Assembly (NCBI RefSeq): GCF_903645295.1
Contig: NZ_CAHJXM010000001.1
Location: 1,117,501-1,181,500 of the forward strand
Length of the DNA: 64,000 bases
Direction of reading: 5' to 3'
Origin: Bacillus sp. Marseille-Q1617
GTDB taxonomy: Bacteria; Bacillota; Bacilli; Bacillales; Bacillaceae_B
Part shown: positions 19,858 through 28,077 of the stretch, piece by piece
Layout of the letters: each line of letters starts with the position of its first letter
How positions within the stretch are numbered: position 1 is the first letter of the stretch
Translations under genes and position numbers: made by a program
Notes under the pieces: generated by a model
Told to the model about the DNA's origin: nothing
Databases searched by the model: none
The model's input: only the letters and a program-made list of their open reading frames with translations

Positions 19858-19879
19858 GAAAAAGCAGAAATAAGCAAAA

Positions 19880-19916
19880 AAACCCCGGAAAGCGAGAGCT
19901 TTTCCGGGGTTTTTTC
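19880..19916. terminator. Bidirectional terminator
   Basis: AAACCCCGGAAA-GC / GC-TTTTCCGGGGTTT stem with A-run before and T-run after. It serves the nitroreductase on the plus strand and the 29-aa gene on the minus strand. Confidence 0.9.
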
Positions 19917-19919
19917 AAC

Positions 19920-20009
19920 TTAGTTTGAACCTGGCTTGTCGTTATAACCAGCAGTGAAGATTGCTGTCAAAAACGCCGCAGTAACACCTAAAATCATCAA
20001 AGTACCCAT
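19920..20009 (-). CDS. 29-aa single-span membrane peptide
   Basis: A 29-codon minus-strand gene. GGAGG sits 8 nt before ATG. Residues 2-20 are hydrophobic (GTLMILGVTAAFLTAIFTAG) and the tail is polar (YNDKPGSN), the shape of a small one-span membrane protein such as a respiratory-complex accessory subunit. I do not recognise a family. The bidirectional terminator directly after the stop supports a real transcription unit. Too short for routine gene callers. Confidence 0.65.
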   Translation of the reverse strand: MGTLMILGVTAAFLTAIFTAGYNDKPGSN

Positions 20010-20227
20010 AGTTGGTAACCTCCAGTTTCATATTCCACAGTCTGTCTTTAGTATAGCCTATTTTATCAAAGTTGTGAATGAAAGAGGAATATTTTTGTGA
20101 CAAATTCATTAACTTCCATTGCGGTTTGACCTCTCTATGAGTCAGGCCCTGCCATCAATGAGGACGGGGGACTGGTGGAAATCCAGACGGCAGTTTTAAG
20201 GAAATAAGAACGAAATACATCTTCTTA

Positions 20228-20256
20228 ACATGTTAGAGTGAACAAGCGCATACAGT
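20228..20256 (+). promoter_or_regulatory. Candidate sigma-E promoter of prkA
   Basis: ACATGTT (20228-20234), 14 nt, CATACAGT (20249-20256) resembles the mother-cell sigma-E pattern (-10 CATACAAT). B. subtilis prkA is known to be sigma-E dependent. Match judged by eye. Confidence 0.45.
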
Positions 20257-20296
20257 ATATTAATCGTCTCTCATTAAGCGACAGGGGGAGGTCCAT

Positions 20297-22192
20297 ATGG
20301 ATATTTTAAAAAAAGTTGAACATTACCGCGAAGAAGAAGTAAAACTGAAATGGGAAGGGACGTTTGCTCAGTATCTGGAGTTGTTGAAGGAAAAGCCTTG
20401 GATTGGTCAATCAGCTCACTCTAGAGTCTATAATATGATCAAGGATGCTGGAGTCGAAGAAGTAGATGGGAAACGACGATATAAATTCTTCAGCAATCAG
20501 TTATTTGGCTTGGAAGAGGCGCTCGAAAGACTTGTAGAAGAGTATTTTCATCCTGCTGCTAAACGATTAGACGTGAGAAAGAGAATCCTTTTACTGATGG
20601 GACCCGTCAGTGGTGGTAAATCGACGCTGGTGTCCATGCTGAAACGCGGTTTGGAACAGTATTCACGTACAGACCGTGGAGCTATTTTTGCCATAAAGGG
20701 CTGTCCGATGCATGAGGATCCGCTTCATTTGATTCCGCAGCACTTGCGAGAGGATTTCCATCAGGAATACGGGATTCGGATTGAAGGGAATCTTTCACCG
20801 TTGAATACAATGCGGCTTGAAAAAGAGTATCAGGGCAGAATTGAAGATGTTCAGGTAGAAAGAGTCTTTTTCTCAGAAGATAAACGTGTCGGAATCGGGA
20901 CGTTCAGTCCATCCGATCCGAAGTCACAGGATATTGCAGATTTGACGGGAAGCATCGACTTCTCGACGATAGCCGAATATGGTTCTGAATCTGATCCGCG
21001 TGCGTATCGTTTTGACGGGGAGCTGAATAAAGCGAACCGAGGCCTGATGGAATTCCAGGAGATGCTGAAATGTGATGAAAAATTCTTATGGCATTTGTTA
21101 TCCCTGACGCAGGAAGGGAACTTCAAAGCCGGCCGATTTGCGCTGATTTCAGCCGATGAACTGATCGTGGCGCATACGAATGAAACCGAGTACCGCTCTT
21201 TTATTTCCAATAAGAAAAATGAGGCATTGCACTCGCGTATCATCGTGATGCCGGTTCCATATAATTTGAAAGTGACACAGGAAGAGAAGATCTATGAAAA
21301 AATGATTGGGGAAAGTGATGTTTCCAATGTTCATGTTGCGCCTCATACTTTACGTGTCGCAGCGATGTTCACCATTTTGACCCGATTAAAAGAGCCGAAG
21401 CGCGGTGACATCGATCTGATTAAGAAGATGCGCCTGTATGATGGCGAAAGTGTAGAAGGCTTCAACTCAGCCGATGTGGATGAAATGAAAAAAGAGTACC
21501 AGGATGAGGGGATGAGCGGTATCGATCCGCGTTATGTGATCAATCGGATTTCATCTACGATTATTCGTAAAGAGATACCGACCATTAACGCGCTGGATGT
21601 TCTCAGGGCCCTGAAGGAAGGTCTTGATCAGCATCCTTCGATCACAAATGAGCTGCGTGAAAGATATTTGAATTTCATTTCGCTTGCCCGCAAGGAATAT
21701 GATGATATCGCTAAAAAGGAAGTCCAAAAAGCTTTTGTGTATTCATACGAGGAGTCGGCTAAAACGCTTATGGATAATTACCTGGATAATGTAGAAGCAT
21801 ATTGCAATAAAGCAAAACTGCACGATCCATTGACAGGTGAAGAAATCAATCCTGATGAAAAGCTTATGAGGTCGATTGAAGAGCAAATCGGAATTTCTGA
21901 AAATGCGAAGAAAGCATTCCGTGAAGAAATCCTGATCCGCATCTCAGCCTATGCACGTAAAGGAAAGCGGTTTGATTACAACTCACATGACCGCCTCCGT
22001 GAAGCAATCCAGAAGAAGCTGTTTGCCGACCTGAAGGATGTCGTGAAAATCACGACCTCGACAAAAACACCGGATGAGCAGCAGCTTAAGAAAGTCAACG
22101 AAGTCGTTGCCCGCCTCATTGATGAGCACGGATACAATTCTACTTCTGCAAATGAACTGCTGCGCTATGTAGGAAGCTTGTTGAATCGTTAA
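20297..22192 (+). CDS. prkA: PrkA serine protein kinase / AAA-type ATPase
   Basis: Protein of 631 residues, the usual PrkA length. The N-terminal AAA-like domain has Walker A GPVSGGKST near residues 101-109. The C-terminal part is the PrkA kinase-like domain (DYNSHDRLREAIQKKLF near 560). In B. subtilis PrkA acts in the mother cell during sporulation; recent work disagrees on kinase versus AAA protease activity. It partners with YhbH and SpoVR, both also encoded in this window. Strong binding site AGGGGGAGG. A long terminator and a repeat cluster separate it from yhbH. Confidence 0.96.
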   Translation: MDILKKVEHYREEEVKLKWEGTFAQYLELLKEKPWIGQSAHSRVYNMIKDAGVEEVDGKRRYKFFSNQLFGLEEALERLVEEYFHPAAKRLDVRKRILLLMGPVSGGKSTLVSMLKRGLEQYSRTDRGAIFAIKGCPMHEDPLHLIPQHLREDFHQEYGIRIEGNLSPLNTMRLEKEYQGRIEDVQVERVFFSEDKRVGIGTFSPSDPKSQDIADLTGSIDFSTIAEYGSESDPRAYRFDGELNKANRGLMEFQEMLKCDEKFLWHLLSLTQEGNFKAGRFALISADELIVAHTNETEYRSFISNKKNEALHSRIIVMPVPYNLKVTQEEKIYEKMIGESDVSNVHVAPHTLRVAAMFTILTRLKEPKRGDIDLIKKMRLYDGESVEGFNSADVDEMKKEYQDEGMSGIDPRYVINRISSTIIRKEIPTINALDVLRALKEGLDQHPSITNELRERYLNFISLARKEYDDIAKKEVQKAFVYSYEESAKTLMDNYLDNVEAYCNKAKLHDPLTGEEINPDEKLMRSIEEQIGISENAKKAFREEILIRISAYARKGKRFDYNSHDRLREAIQKKLFADLKDVVKITTSTKTPDEQQLKKVNEVVARLIDEHGYNSTSANELLRYVGSLLNR

Positions 22193-22240
22193 CAGCTCGG
22201 TGCAAAGAACGAGGCTAGGACATAAGTGTTATAGTCTAGT

Positions 22241-22291
22241 AAAACCCGAACTAGTTTGCCTCTTAAAATGCAAATTAGTTCGGGTTTTTAG
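22241..22291 (+). terminator. Terminator after prkA
   Basis: AAAACCCGAACTAGTTTGC...GCAAATTAGTTCGGGTTTTT, a 19-bp stem with one mismatch and a T-run, about 50 nt after prkA. Confidence 0.85.
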
Positions 22292-22328
22292 TTTTGTTAA
22301 AATGTACAATTAGACTTTAGCTCTTTCT

Positions 22329-22581
22329 AGCGGTTGATTGGAGTGCAAGACGAAGACTCCTGCGGGAAGAGTAGCTTATGTGAGACGTGTCTAGCTTTAG
22401 GGCTTAGAGGCACATGTCATAAGTCAAACCGTCCAAGAAGGCAAAGAACGCCTTCGTGGTCGATTCGCCTTATGCCACCCGCCTCTAAACAAAGCCCTTC
22501 CGCTTTTCTTCCCGCAGGCTTGCCGAGGAGGCTCACGGGCTACCCGCGGAAAGCGAAGTCTTGCACGGAAATCATTAGCGG
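22329..22581. repeat. Dispersed structured repeat type 1, interrupted by a type 2 repeat
   Basis: The ends (AGCGGTTGATTGGAGTGCAA.. and GCGGAAAGCGAAGTCTTGCA..) match the copy at 31692-31825. These ends are roughly inverted, so the element can fold back. The outer element stops at GTGAGAC (22380-22386) and resumes with CCCGCAGG at 22511; the 124 nt between are a type 2 repeat. No transposase or open frame of note. Type 1 elements of about 135 nt are, from memory, common in Bacillaceae intergenic regions. Confidence 0.8.
22387..22510. repeat. Dispersed repeat type 2, nested in type 1
   Basis: Begins TGTCTAGCTTTAGGGCTTAG and ends CCGCTTTTCTT. It shares its ends and internal hairpins (AAGGCAAAGAACGCCTT) with the copy at 32747-32868 and a fragment near 40584. 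It breaks the type 1 element cleanly. Confidence 0.75.
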
Positions 22582-22711
22582 TATTAAGAGACTAATCTGA
22601 GATCATTCGTCTCTATGGTGATTTTTTAGTTTTGTCTCAGCATCGTTTTTTGCTGTTTACTAATGAGAAGAGAGGGGAATTGTAATAGTAATATAAAGAG
22701 GTGATGACAAG

Positions 22712-22906
22712 ATGAAAAAGAAGCATGAAGTTAATAAGCAGCAAGAACTCGAGAAAAACTACGAGCCCGACAACGGATCCATGGCCCATGACATGGAAGA
22801 GATGGAGCAGCTCGGAAAACAGATGGACAGGCTGCGTACAAACGAGGAATTAAAGGAAGACGACAAACAACCCGATCCGGTTCAATACAAAGAAAAAGAT
22901 AAATAG
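22712..22906 (+). CDS. Small acidic protein, paralogue of the 56-aa protein downstream
   Basis: A 64-residue hydrophilic protein with a strong binding site (GAGGTGATG) before its ATG. No signal peptide or membrane span. The middle NGSMAHDMEEMEQLGKQM recurs almost unchanged in the 56-aa protein at 22994, so the two arose by duplication. Function unknown; the segment looks helical. The pair lies between prkA and yhbH, which I recall as adjacent in B. subtilis, so it may be an insertion into a sporulation locus or a member of the same regulon. Confidence 0.75.
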   Translation: MKKKHEVNKQQELEKNYEPDNGSMAHDMEEMEQLGKQMDRLRTNEELKEDDKQPDPVQYKEKDK

Positions 22907-22914
22907 CGTAAATA

Positions 22915-22943
22915 TTGACAGAAAAATCAGAATATACTATTCT
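22915..22943 (+). promoter_or_regulatory. Sigma-A promoter with overlapping palindrome
   Basis: TTGACA (22915-22920), exactly 17 nt, TATTCT (22938-22943). A perfect inverted repeat CAGAATA-TAC-TATTCTG (22928-22944) covers the -10 box, the arrangement of a repressor operator. It lies directly in front of the 56-aa gene. Confidence 0.7.
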
Positions 22944-22993
22944 GTAGATAGATAGAGCCGGGCCCATATCTCTTATGAAAGTGGGTGAAGGGG

Positions 22994-23164
22994 ATGTCTT
23001 CTAAATCTCAGCCTCGAGAAGAAGCAGAACCTTTTAACGGAAGCATGGCCTCCAATATGGAGGAACTGATCAAGCTAGGCAAGCAAATGGAGAAGCTGCG
23101 TTCAAGCGGAGAGTTAAAGAACCACAATCGAGTACAAGACCCGGCTCAATATGAGGAAGAATAG
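22994..23164 (+). CDS. 56-aa hydrophilic protein, paralogue of the upstream 64-aa protein
   Basis: A 56-codon gene starting ATG-TCT-TCT. The shared block reads NGSMASNMEELIKLGKQM and is followed by EKLR and a C-terminal DPAQYEEE, equivalent to DPVQYKEK in the upstream paralogue. It has its own promoter and a terminator right after the stop, so it is a separate transcription unit. GGTGA with short spacing is the likely binding site. Function unknown. Confidence 0.75.
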   Translation: MSSKSQPREEAEPFNGSMASNMEELIKLGKQMEKLRSSGELKNHNRVQDPAQYEEE

Positions 23165-23197
23165 ATAACCAGGTGAAATCACCCGGTTATTTTTTTG
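23165..23197 (+). terminator. Terminator after the 56-aa gene
   Basis: ATAACC-A-GGTGA / TCACC-C-GGTTAT stem with T7. The remaining 280 nt before yhbH show no gene or repeat that I can support. Confidence 0.85.
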
Positions 23198-23478
23198 TAT
23201 TTAAATATGTAATGAACATTCTCCTGCCAAACTTACATATTGTCAGGCATAACTGTATACATATCATAGTATTCATTTCTCGAAAAAACAGGCTCGTCCA
23301 TTTTCAAAAAGATTGTTTAATTGTCGAAATTATTTGTAAATTTATCAATACTTCTGCATAGGATAGAGTAATCCCCGATTCATTCCTTTCAGGGGGAAGA
23401 AGACAGTAGATTAGGCAGTCAACATAGTGTATGCAGCGTGAAGAAAAAGTGTGAAAAAATGTTAAGGAGGGGAATAGT

Positions 23479-24648
23479 TTGAGTCAAATGGATAATCATC
23501 AGTTTGTCATTTCCAAGGAAGATTGGGCCCTCCACCGCAAAGGTCACGATGATCAGCAAAGACATCAAGAAAAAGTACAGGATGCAATAAGAAATAATTT
23601 ACCTGATCTGATCACTGAAGAAAACATCATTATGTCCAATGGCCGTGATGTCGTCAAAATCCCGATTCGCTCTTTAGATGAATATAAAATCCGATATAAC
23701 TATGATAAAAATAAACACGCAGGGCAAGGAGACGGCGACAGTCAGGTTGGAGATGTAATTGCGAGAGATGGCTCTCAGCAGCAGAAAGGTCCCGGAAAAG
23801 GTCAAGGAGCAGGAGATAAAGCAGGCGAAGATTATTATGAAGCAGAAGTGTCTCTCATGGAAATTGAAGAGGCATTATTTAGTCAGTTGGAACTTCCGAA
23901 CCTGAAAAGGAAAGAGCAGGATGTCCAAACCGTGGAACACATTGAATTCAATGATATTCGAAAAACGGGACTCATGGGAAATATAGATAAGAAGAAAACG
24001 ATGATGTCTGCATTTAAGAGGAATGCCATGAAAGGCGCCCCAAGCTTTCATCCGATCATAACCGAAGATTTGAAATTCAGAACCTGGAATGAAGTATTGA
24101 AGCCTGAATCCAAAGCCGTTGTGTTAGCAATGATGGATACAAGCGGAAGTATGGGAGTATGGGAGAAGTATATGGCAAGAAGCTTCTTCTTCTGGATGAC
24201 ACGGTTCTTAAGAACAAAATATGAGACCGTGGAAATTGAATTCATTGCTCATCATACTGAAGCGAAAGTTGTGTCGGAAGAACATTTCTTCTCAAAAGGA
24301 GAAAGCGGAGGGACAATTTGTTCATCTGCTTATCGTAAAGCGTTGGAGCTCATTGATGAGAAATACAATCCGACTAGATACAACATTTATCCGTTTCATT
24401 TCTCAGACGGTGATAATTTAACATCAGACAATGTACGCTGCGTCAAGCTTGTTGAAGAATTGATGAAGGTATCCAGTATGTTTGGATACGGTGAAGTAAA
24501 TCAGTATAACCGTCACTCAACCCTCATGTCCGCTTACAAAAACATCAAGAATGAAGACTTCCGTTACTATATCCTCAAGCAAAAAGCCGATGTATTCCAT
24601 GCCATGAGAAGCTTCTTCAAGAAAGAAGAAGAAAAAGCATATGCGTGA
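23479..24648 (+). CDS. yhbH: YhbH, DUF444 family protein with VWA-like fold
   Basis: Protein of 389 residues of the DUF444/YeaH family. It works with PrkA (YeaG) and SpoVR (YcgB) in sporulation and in stationary-phase stress. The metal-ion-dependent adhesion motif DTSGSMG lies near residue 221; a Gly/Gln-rich linker ([13 protein letters not shown]) sits near 105. The start is TTG 23479, six bases after AAGGAGGGG; ATG 23488 is possible but too far. No cleavable signal or membrane segment. Downstream terminator at 24651. Confidence 0.95.
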   Translation: MSQMDNHQFVISKEDWALHRKGHDDQQRHQEKVQDAIRNNLPDLITEENIIMSNGRDVVKIPIRSLDEYKIRYNYDKNKHAGQGDGDSQVGDVIARDGSQQQKGPGKGQGAGDKAGEDYYEAEVSLMEIEEALFSQLELPNLKRKEQDVQTVEHIEFNDIRKTGLMGNIDKKKTMMSAFKRNAMKGAPSFHPIITEDLKFRTWNEVLKPESKAVVLAMMDTSGSMGVWEKYMARSFFFWMTRFLRTKYETVEIEFIAHHTEAKVVSEEHFFSKGESGGTICSSAYRKALELIDEKYNPTRYNIYPFHFSDGDNLTSDNVRCVKLVEELMKVSSMFGYGEVNQYNRHSTLMSAYKNIKNEDFRYYILKQKADVFHAMRSFFKKEEEKAYA

Positions 24649-24650
24649 TA

Positions 24651-24679
24651 AAAACCAGCCGATAAGGCTGGTTTTTATT
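24651..24679 (+). terminator. Terminator after yhbH
   Basis: AAAACCAGCC-GATAA-GGCTGGTTTTT stem with T-rich tail. Confidence 0.9.
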
Positions 24680-24800
24680 TGTTTACCCGGCAATATGCTA
24701 TTACCATGAAAAAATAGTACTCTTTCAGAGAAGATTGGTGCTAGAATAAAGGTATATGTGTTTTCTCATTTTAAAATAATATGACATGGTGAGGTTTAGA

Positions 24801-25295
24801 ATGACAAACGATTCAACGCTAATACATGAGCTTAAAGAGGAAATTTCTCAACTTAAAAAACAACTGGCAGAGTCTGAGGAATTAATCAGAGACATCTCAG
24901 CACCGATCATACCTTCAATCGTTCCTGAAACCATCCTTGTCCCGATTACTGGCCGCCTTTTTCCTGAGCGTTTCGAAATGATCATCACCAGAATCCTGAA
25001 TGAATCATATCGAGAAGATATCCATACCATCATCATAGATTTCTCTGCCATATCAGAAAAAGAAATTTGTGAGCTGGACGTTTTCGGCACGTACATTGAT
25101 AATATGGCAAAAGCTATATCGTTAATGGGGGTAGAAGTTATATTTGTAGGTTTTACGCCTTCTCTTACCCAGATTATCGTCAATTCAGGATTACAGCAGA
25201 TTTTGGAAGTGAAAAGCTTCCTTTCCTTTAGAACGGCTCTGCAATATTTAATGCAGCAAAGAGGATTACAGTTTCAGAATATCAATGATCAATAG
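24801..25295 (+). CDS. STAS-domain protein, RsbR/RsbS-like
   Basis: A 164-residue protein with a short N-terminal coiled coil (HELKEEISQLKKQLAESEEL) and a STAS domain. It resembles the stressosome proteins that control sigma-B. The usual DITG phosphosite reads DFSA here, so a serine could replace the threonine. In the second site the QTIVN pattern reads QIIVN, lacking the threonine. The start at ATG 24801 follows GGTGAGG. No rsbT-like gene is adjacent. It could be a stressosome accessory or an unrelated anti-sigma-antagonist. Confidence 0.8.
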   Translation: MTNDSTLIHELKEEISQLKKQLAESEELIRDISAPIIPSIVPETILVPITGRLFPERFEMIITRILNESYREDIHTIIIDFSAISEKEICELDVFGTYIDNMAKAISLMGVEVIFVGFTPSLTQIIVNSGLQQILEVKSFLSFRTALQYLMQQRGLQFQNINDQ

Positions 25296-25322
25296 GCCAG
25301 CCTTAATGGGTTGGTTTTTTTG
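25296..25322 (+). terminator. Terminator after the STAS gene
   Basis: GGCCAGCC-TTAAT-GGGTTGG short stem followed by T7. Confidence 0.75.
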
Positions 25323-25444
25323 TTTAGGGATCATATTTATCTTGATAAGTATTGGATGCAGAAGCTGCTTTTGAAAGGAATTCCAGGTTGAAAAGTCGTA
25401 TATATAGGAGTGAGTGTAAAATGTATACAGAAGAGAGGGCCACG

Positions 25445-25744
25445 ATGGAATATATCTATGTATTGAGACTGATTCCCCGGTTACATAAAGAAGAAAATTG
25501 GACTGAGGAAGATGAAATAGTCGTTGCAGAACATTTCAAGAGATTGAAAGAATATAGAGATCGCGGGGTGGTCATTTTAGCCGGAAGAACATTGAATGAA
25601 GAAGAAAATGCATTTGGGATCGTCGTGTTTGAAGAAGAAAACGAAGGAAAGGCAGAGGAATTCATGAGTGAAGATCCCTGTGTTAAGGAGGGGATTATGA
25701 GGGCGGAGCTATTCCCATACCGTGTAGCATTGTTGAAGGAATAA
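25445..25744 (+). CDS. YciI-like protein
   Basis: About 99 residues from ATG 25445, which begins MEYIYVLRLIPRLH as YciI-family proteins do. An upstream ATG at 25421 has a good AGGAG and would add eight residues, so the start is uncertain. Family members have a ferredoxin-like fold with a His-Asp pair; here the VVAEHFKRLKEYRDRG and AGRTLNE segments are visible. Biochemical role unknown. It precedes the phosphotransferase gene by 22 nt and is probably cotranscribed. Confidence 0.8.
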   Translation: MEYIYVLRLIPRLHKEENWTEEDEIVVAEHFKRLKEYRDRGVVILAGRTLNEEENAFGIVVFEEENEGKAEEFMSEDPCVKEGIMRAELFPYRVALLKE

Positions 25745-25766
25745 TAGAAGGTTAGGTGAATGAAAG

Positions 25767-26783
25767 ATGGAAAAATGGATAGAAAATCTGTTCAATGAGG
25801 AGATCCTGGAAACAGCGGCAAAAAGATTTGGCTGTGACGCTTCCCTTGCAAAGAAGCTTGGGGATTTTGAGAACTACGTGTATGAAGTGCATAAGGAAGG
25901 GACGCCGTACATATTAAGATTGACCCATAGCTCCCACCGCTCTAAAAACGATGTGGAGGCCGAACTGAGGTGGGTGAATTATTTACATCATAATGGGGTG
26001 AATGTTTCGCTGGTCAACCTTTCGGAGGGCGGGAGTCTGGTTGAAGTCCTGGAAGCAGGTGAAACCTGTTTTTATGTGTGCTTATTTGATAAAGCTCCCG
26101 GTAAGCCCGTCAGCGTCAAGGATGATCTCTTTGATGAAGAACTGTTTAAGAAATGGGGAAAGATCACCGGCAAAATGCATCGGGTCACAAAGGATTATAA
26201 AGCTTCAGAATATGTAAGGGAACGCTGGGATGAAGATGATATCTTGCAGTATTCAACATATCTTTCCTCGGAAGATGCTGTCATTATCGAAAAGGCAGAG
26301 CGAAATAAGAAGAAGCTTCATGAGCTTGAGGAGTCCCCTGAAAACTTCGGTGTTATCCACTCTGATGTTCATCCAGGCAACTTTTTTTATCATGACGGAG
26401 AAATTCATGTGTTTGATTTTGATGACAGCATGCAGTTTTTCTTTTTGAGTGATATAGCGATTCCACTTTATTATTCTGTGTGGTGGAAGCTCAGGAAGGA
26501 AACGCTTGAGGTGCGTTCTGCTTTTGGTGAAACCTTTTTAACGGCGTTTCTGAGCGGGTATCTGGAGGAATATTCGCTGGAAGAAGACTGGATCGATCAT
26601 CTGCCTTCATTTTTATTATTGAGGGATCTGACTCTTTATACAGTTTTTCACAAAAAATGGGATCTGAACAATTTATCTGAGGTCGAAGAGTCGTTACTCG
26701 CAGGTTTGAAAGAGAGGCTGATGAATGATGAACCTATCGTTAATCTTGATTTCAAGGCTGTTCTCGAGAGGGCTAAAGGGTAA
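25767..26783 (+). CDS. Aminoglycoside phosphotransferase (APH/ChoK) family kinase
   Basis: Small-molecule kinase of 338 residues. The Brenner-type catalytic loop HSDVHPGNFF is near residue 199 and the metal-binding VFDFDD near 214. The first lobe has YILRLTHSSHRSK with a likely ATP-binding lysine. Relatives phosphorylate homoserine, choline, fructosamine or antibiotics. Neighbours (YciI-like and a zinc-ribbon protein) do not reveal the substrate. There is no sign of an acquired resistance gene: base composition and setting look chromosomal. Confidence 0.88.
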   Translation: MEKWIENLFNEEILETAAKRFGCDASLAKKLGDFENYVYEVHKEGTPYILRLTHSSHRSKNDVEAELRWVNYLHHNGVNVSLVNLSEGGSLVEVLEAGETCFYVCLFDKAPGKPVSVKDDLFDEELFKKWGKITGKMHRVTKDYKASEYVRERWDEDDILQYSTYLSSEDAVIIEKAERNKKKLHELEESPENFGVIHSDVHPGNFFYHDGEIHVFDFDDSMQFFFLSDIAIPLYYSVWWKLRKETLEVRSAFGETFLTAFLSGYLEEYSLEEDWIDHLPSFLLLRDLTLYTVFHKKWDLNNLSEVEESLLAGLKERLMNDEPIVNLDFKAVLERAKG

Positions 26784-26789
26784 GGCGGG

Positions 26790-26993
26790 ATGATCTGGGC
26801 ATTGTTGGTGACGGGAGTGGTGATCGGGCTGCTGGTACGTCTGACAGCGAAAACGTTTAAAAGCGGCTATGGATTGTCTGAAGATCTGTTCGATCAGCCG
26901 CAATATGTAAAAACGTGTTCTCACTGCCATAAGAGACTTCCGAAAGATTACAGGAAAACACTATGTCCCCATTGTGGAAAGTTGACGGAATGA
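26790..26993 (+). CDS. Small membrane protein with C-terminal zinc ribbon
   Basis: A 67-residue protein: a membrane span at residues 2-17 (IWALLVTGVVIGLLVR), a linker, then CSHCHKRL and CPHCGKL, a four-cysteine zinc-ribbon knuckle. It begins 6 nt after the kinase gene and is probably in its operon. A second protein with the same plan lies at 31862. Function unknown. Confidence 0.8.
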   Translation: MIWALLVTGVVIGLLVRLTAKTFKSGYGLSEDLFDQPQYVKTCSHCHKRLPKDYRKTLCPHCGKLTE

Positions 26994-27004
26994 GTGAGTG
27001 ATGA

Positions 27005-27043
27005 AGACCTCGCAGAAGCTTTAGCTTCTGCCGGGTCTTTTTT
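27005..27043 (+). terminator. Terminator after the zinc-ribbon gene
   Basis: AGACC-TC-GCAGAAGC / GCTTCTGC-CG-GGTCT stem with T6. Confidence 0.9.
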
Positions 27044-27213
27044 GAAGGAGTCTATTTGCTGGATTGCTGCCTTTTGAACGTTTGGATAAGGATGAATGAA
27101 ATGACCGTTTTCTAATTCCGGTTTAATTTAGCCGCGATTTTACTTTTATTCACGAGGGTGCAAAAGTTTGTTATGATTCTAAAGGTGAGAGTCAAAGACA
27201 GAGGTGAAACGCT

Positions 27214-28020
27214 ATGAAGAAAACAATTGGATTTATTGGATGCGGAAATATGGCTCAGGCCATTTTAGGCGGAATACTGAAGGCTGGGATCGTGGATGAA
27301 CGGGCAGTTATGACCAGTGCCAAATCAGCAGCAACACGTAAGAAAGTGTCCGAAGATTTTCACGTTGAATGTACAAAGGATAACCTGGCTGTTGCGGAGT
27401 TCTCGGATGTTTTGTTCCTGTCCATTAAACCGGATCAATATAAACAGGTCATTTCAGAAGTGAAGGATGCAGTGAAAGAAGATGTGATTGTCGTGACGAT
27501 GGCGGCCGGGATCACGCTGGAGTGGATGGAAGTCCAGTTTGGCAAAGATATAAAGCTCGTCCGCACGATGCCGAATACACCTTCATTAGTTGGGGAAGGT
27601 ATGACGGCGTATTGTGTCAATGAACGATTGGCTGATGAGGAATTGGCGGACGTTTCAGTCATCCTGGGAAGCTTCGGGAAAGCAGAACAAGTGGATGAAA
27701 ACTTAATGGATGCGATTCCTGCAGTAAGCGGATCTTCGCCTGCCTATGTGTTTATGTTCATTGAAGCTCTAGCAGACGGGGCTGTCCTTCAAGGGGTTCC
27801 AAGAAATCAAGCCTATGAACTGGCAGCGCAGGCTGTCCTTGGGGCTGCCAAAATGGTACTCGAAACAGGCAAGCACCCCGGAGAACTGAAAGACGCAGTC
27901 TGCTCTCCGGGGGGTGCCACCATTGAAGCAGTTGCAGCGCTTGAGAAAAACGGATTCAAAGGAGCCATCTTAACCGCCATGGAAGCATGCGGAAGGAAAA
28001 CGAAATCATTGGGTGAATAA
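27214..28020 (+). CDS. proC: Pyrroline-5-carboxylate reductase
   Basis: Cytosolic NADPH-dependent enzyme for the last step of proline synthesis. The 268-residue protein shows GFIGCGNMAQAI (Rossmann), SIKPDQYK, VRTMPNTPSLVGEGMTA and the signature region PAVSGSSPAYVFMFIEALADGAV. A C-terminal GGATIEAV matches the substrate site. Ribosome binding site GAGGTGA. It is a single-gene unit closed by a strong bidirectional terminator. The B. subtilis genome has several paralogues (proI, proH, proG), so the exact orthologue is not assigned. Confidence 0.95.
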   Translation: MKKTIGFIGCGNMAQAILGGILKAGIVDERAVMTSAKSAATRKKVSEDFHVECTKDNLAVAEFSDVLFLSIKPDQYKQVISEVKDAVKEDVIVVTMAAGITLEWMEVQFGKDIKLVRTMPNTPSLVGEGMTAYCVNERLADEELADVSVILGSFGKAEQVDENLMDAIPAVSGSSPAYVFMFIEALADGAVLQGVPRNQAYELAAQAVLGAAKMVLETGKHPGELKDAVCSPGGATIEAVAALEKNGFKGAILTAMEACGRKTKSLGE

Positions 28021-28028
28021 TGGGCAAT

Positions 28029-28076
28029 GAAAAAGTCCGTCCCTCAGTGCTCGAGCACTAAGGGATGGACTTTTTT
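28029..28076. terminator. Bidirectional terminator, GTCCGTCCCT type
   Basis: AAAAAGTCCGTCCCT..AGTGCTCGAGCACT..AGGGATGGACTTTTTT, an almost perfect palindrome between convergent proC and the SIMPL gene. One of a recurrent hairpin family in this window. Confidence 0.9.
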
Positions 28077-28077
28077 A

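Noticed and set aside
22329..22600. An 88-codon frame through the nested repeats
   Set aside because: It is composed of repeat DNA with stable stems and lacks a ribosome binding site.
25767..26783. Acquired aminoglycoside resistance gene
   Set aside because: The APH-like kinase sits in an ordinary chromosomal operon with no mobile element and belongs to a family with many metabolic members.
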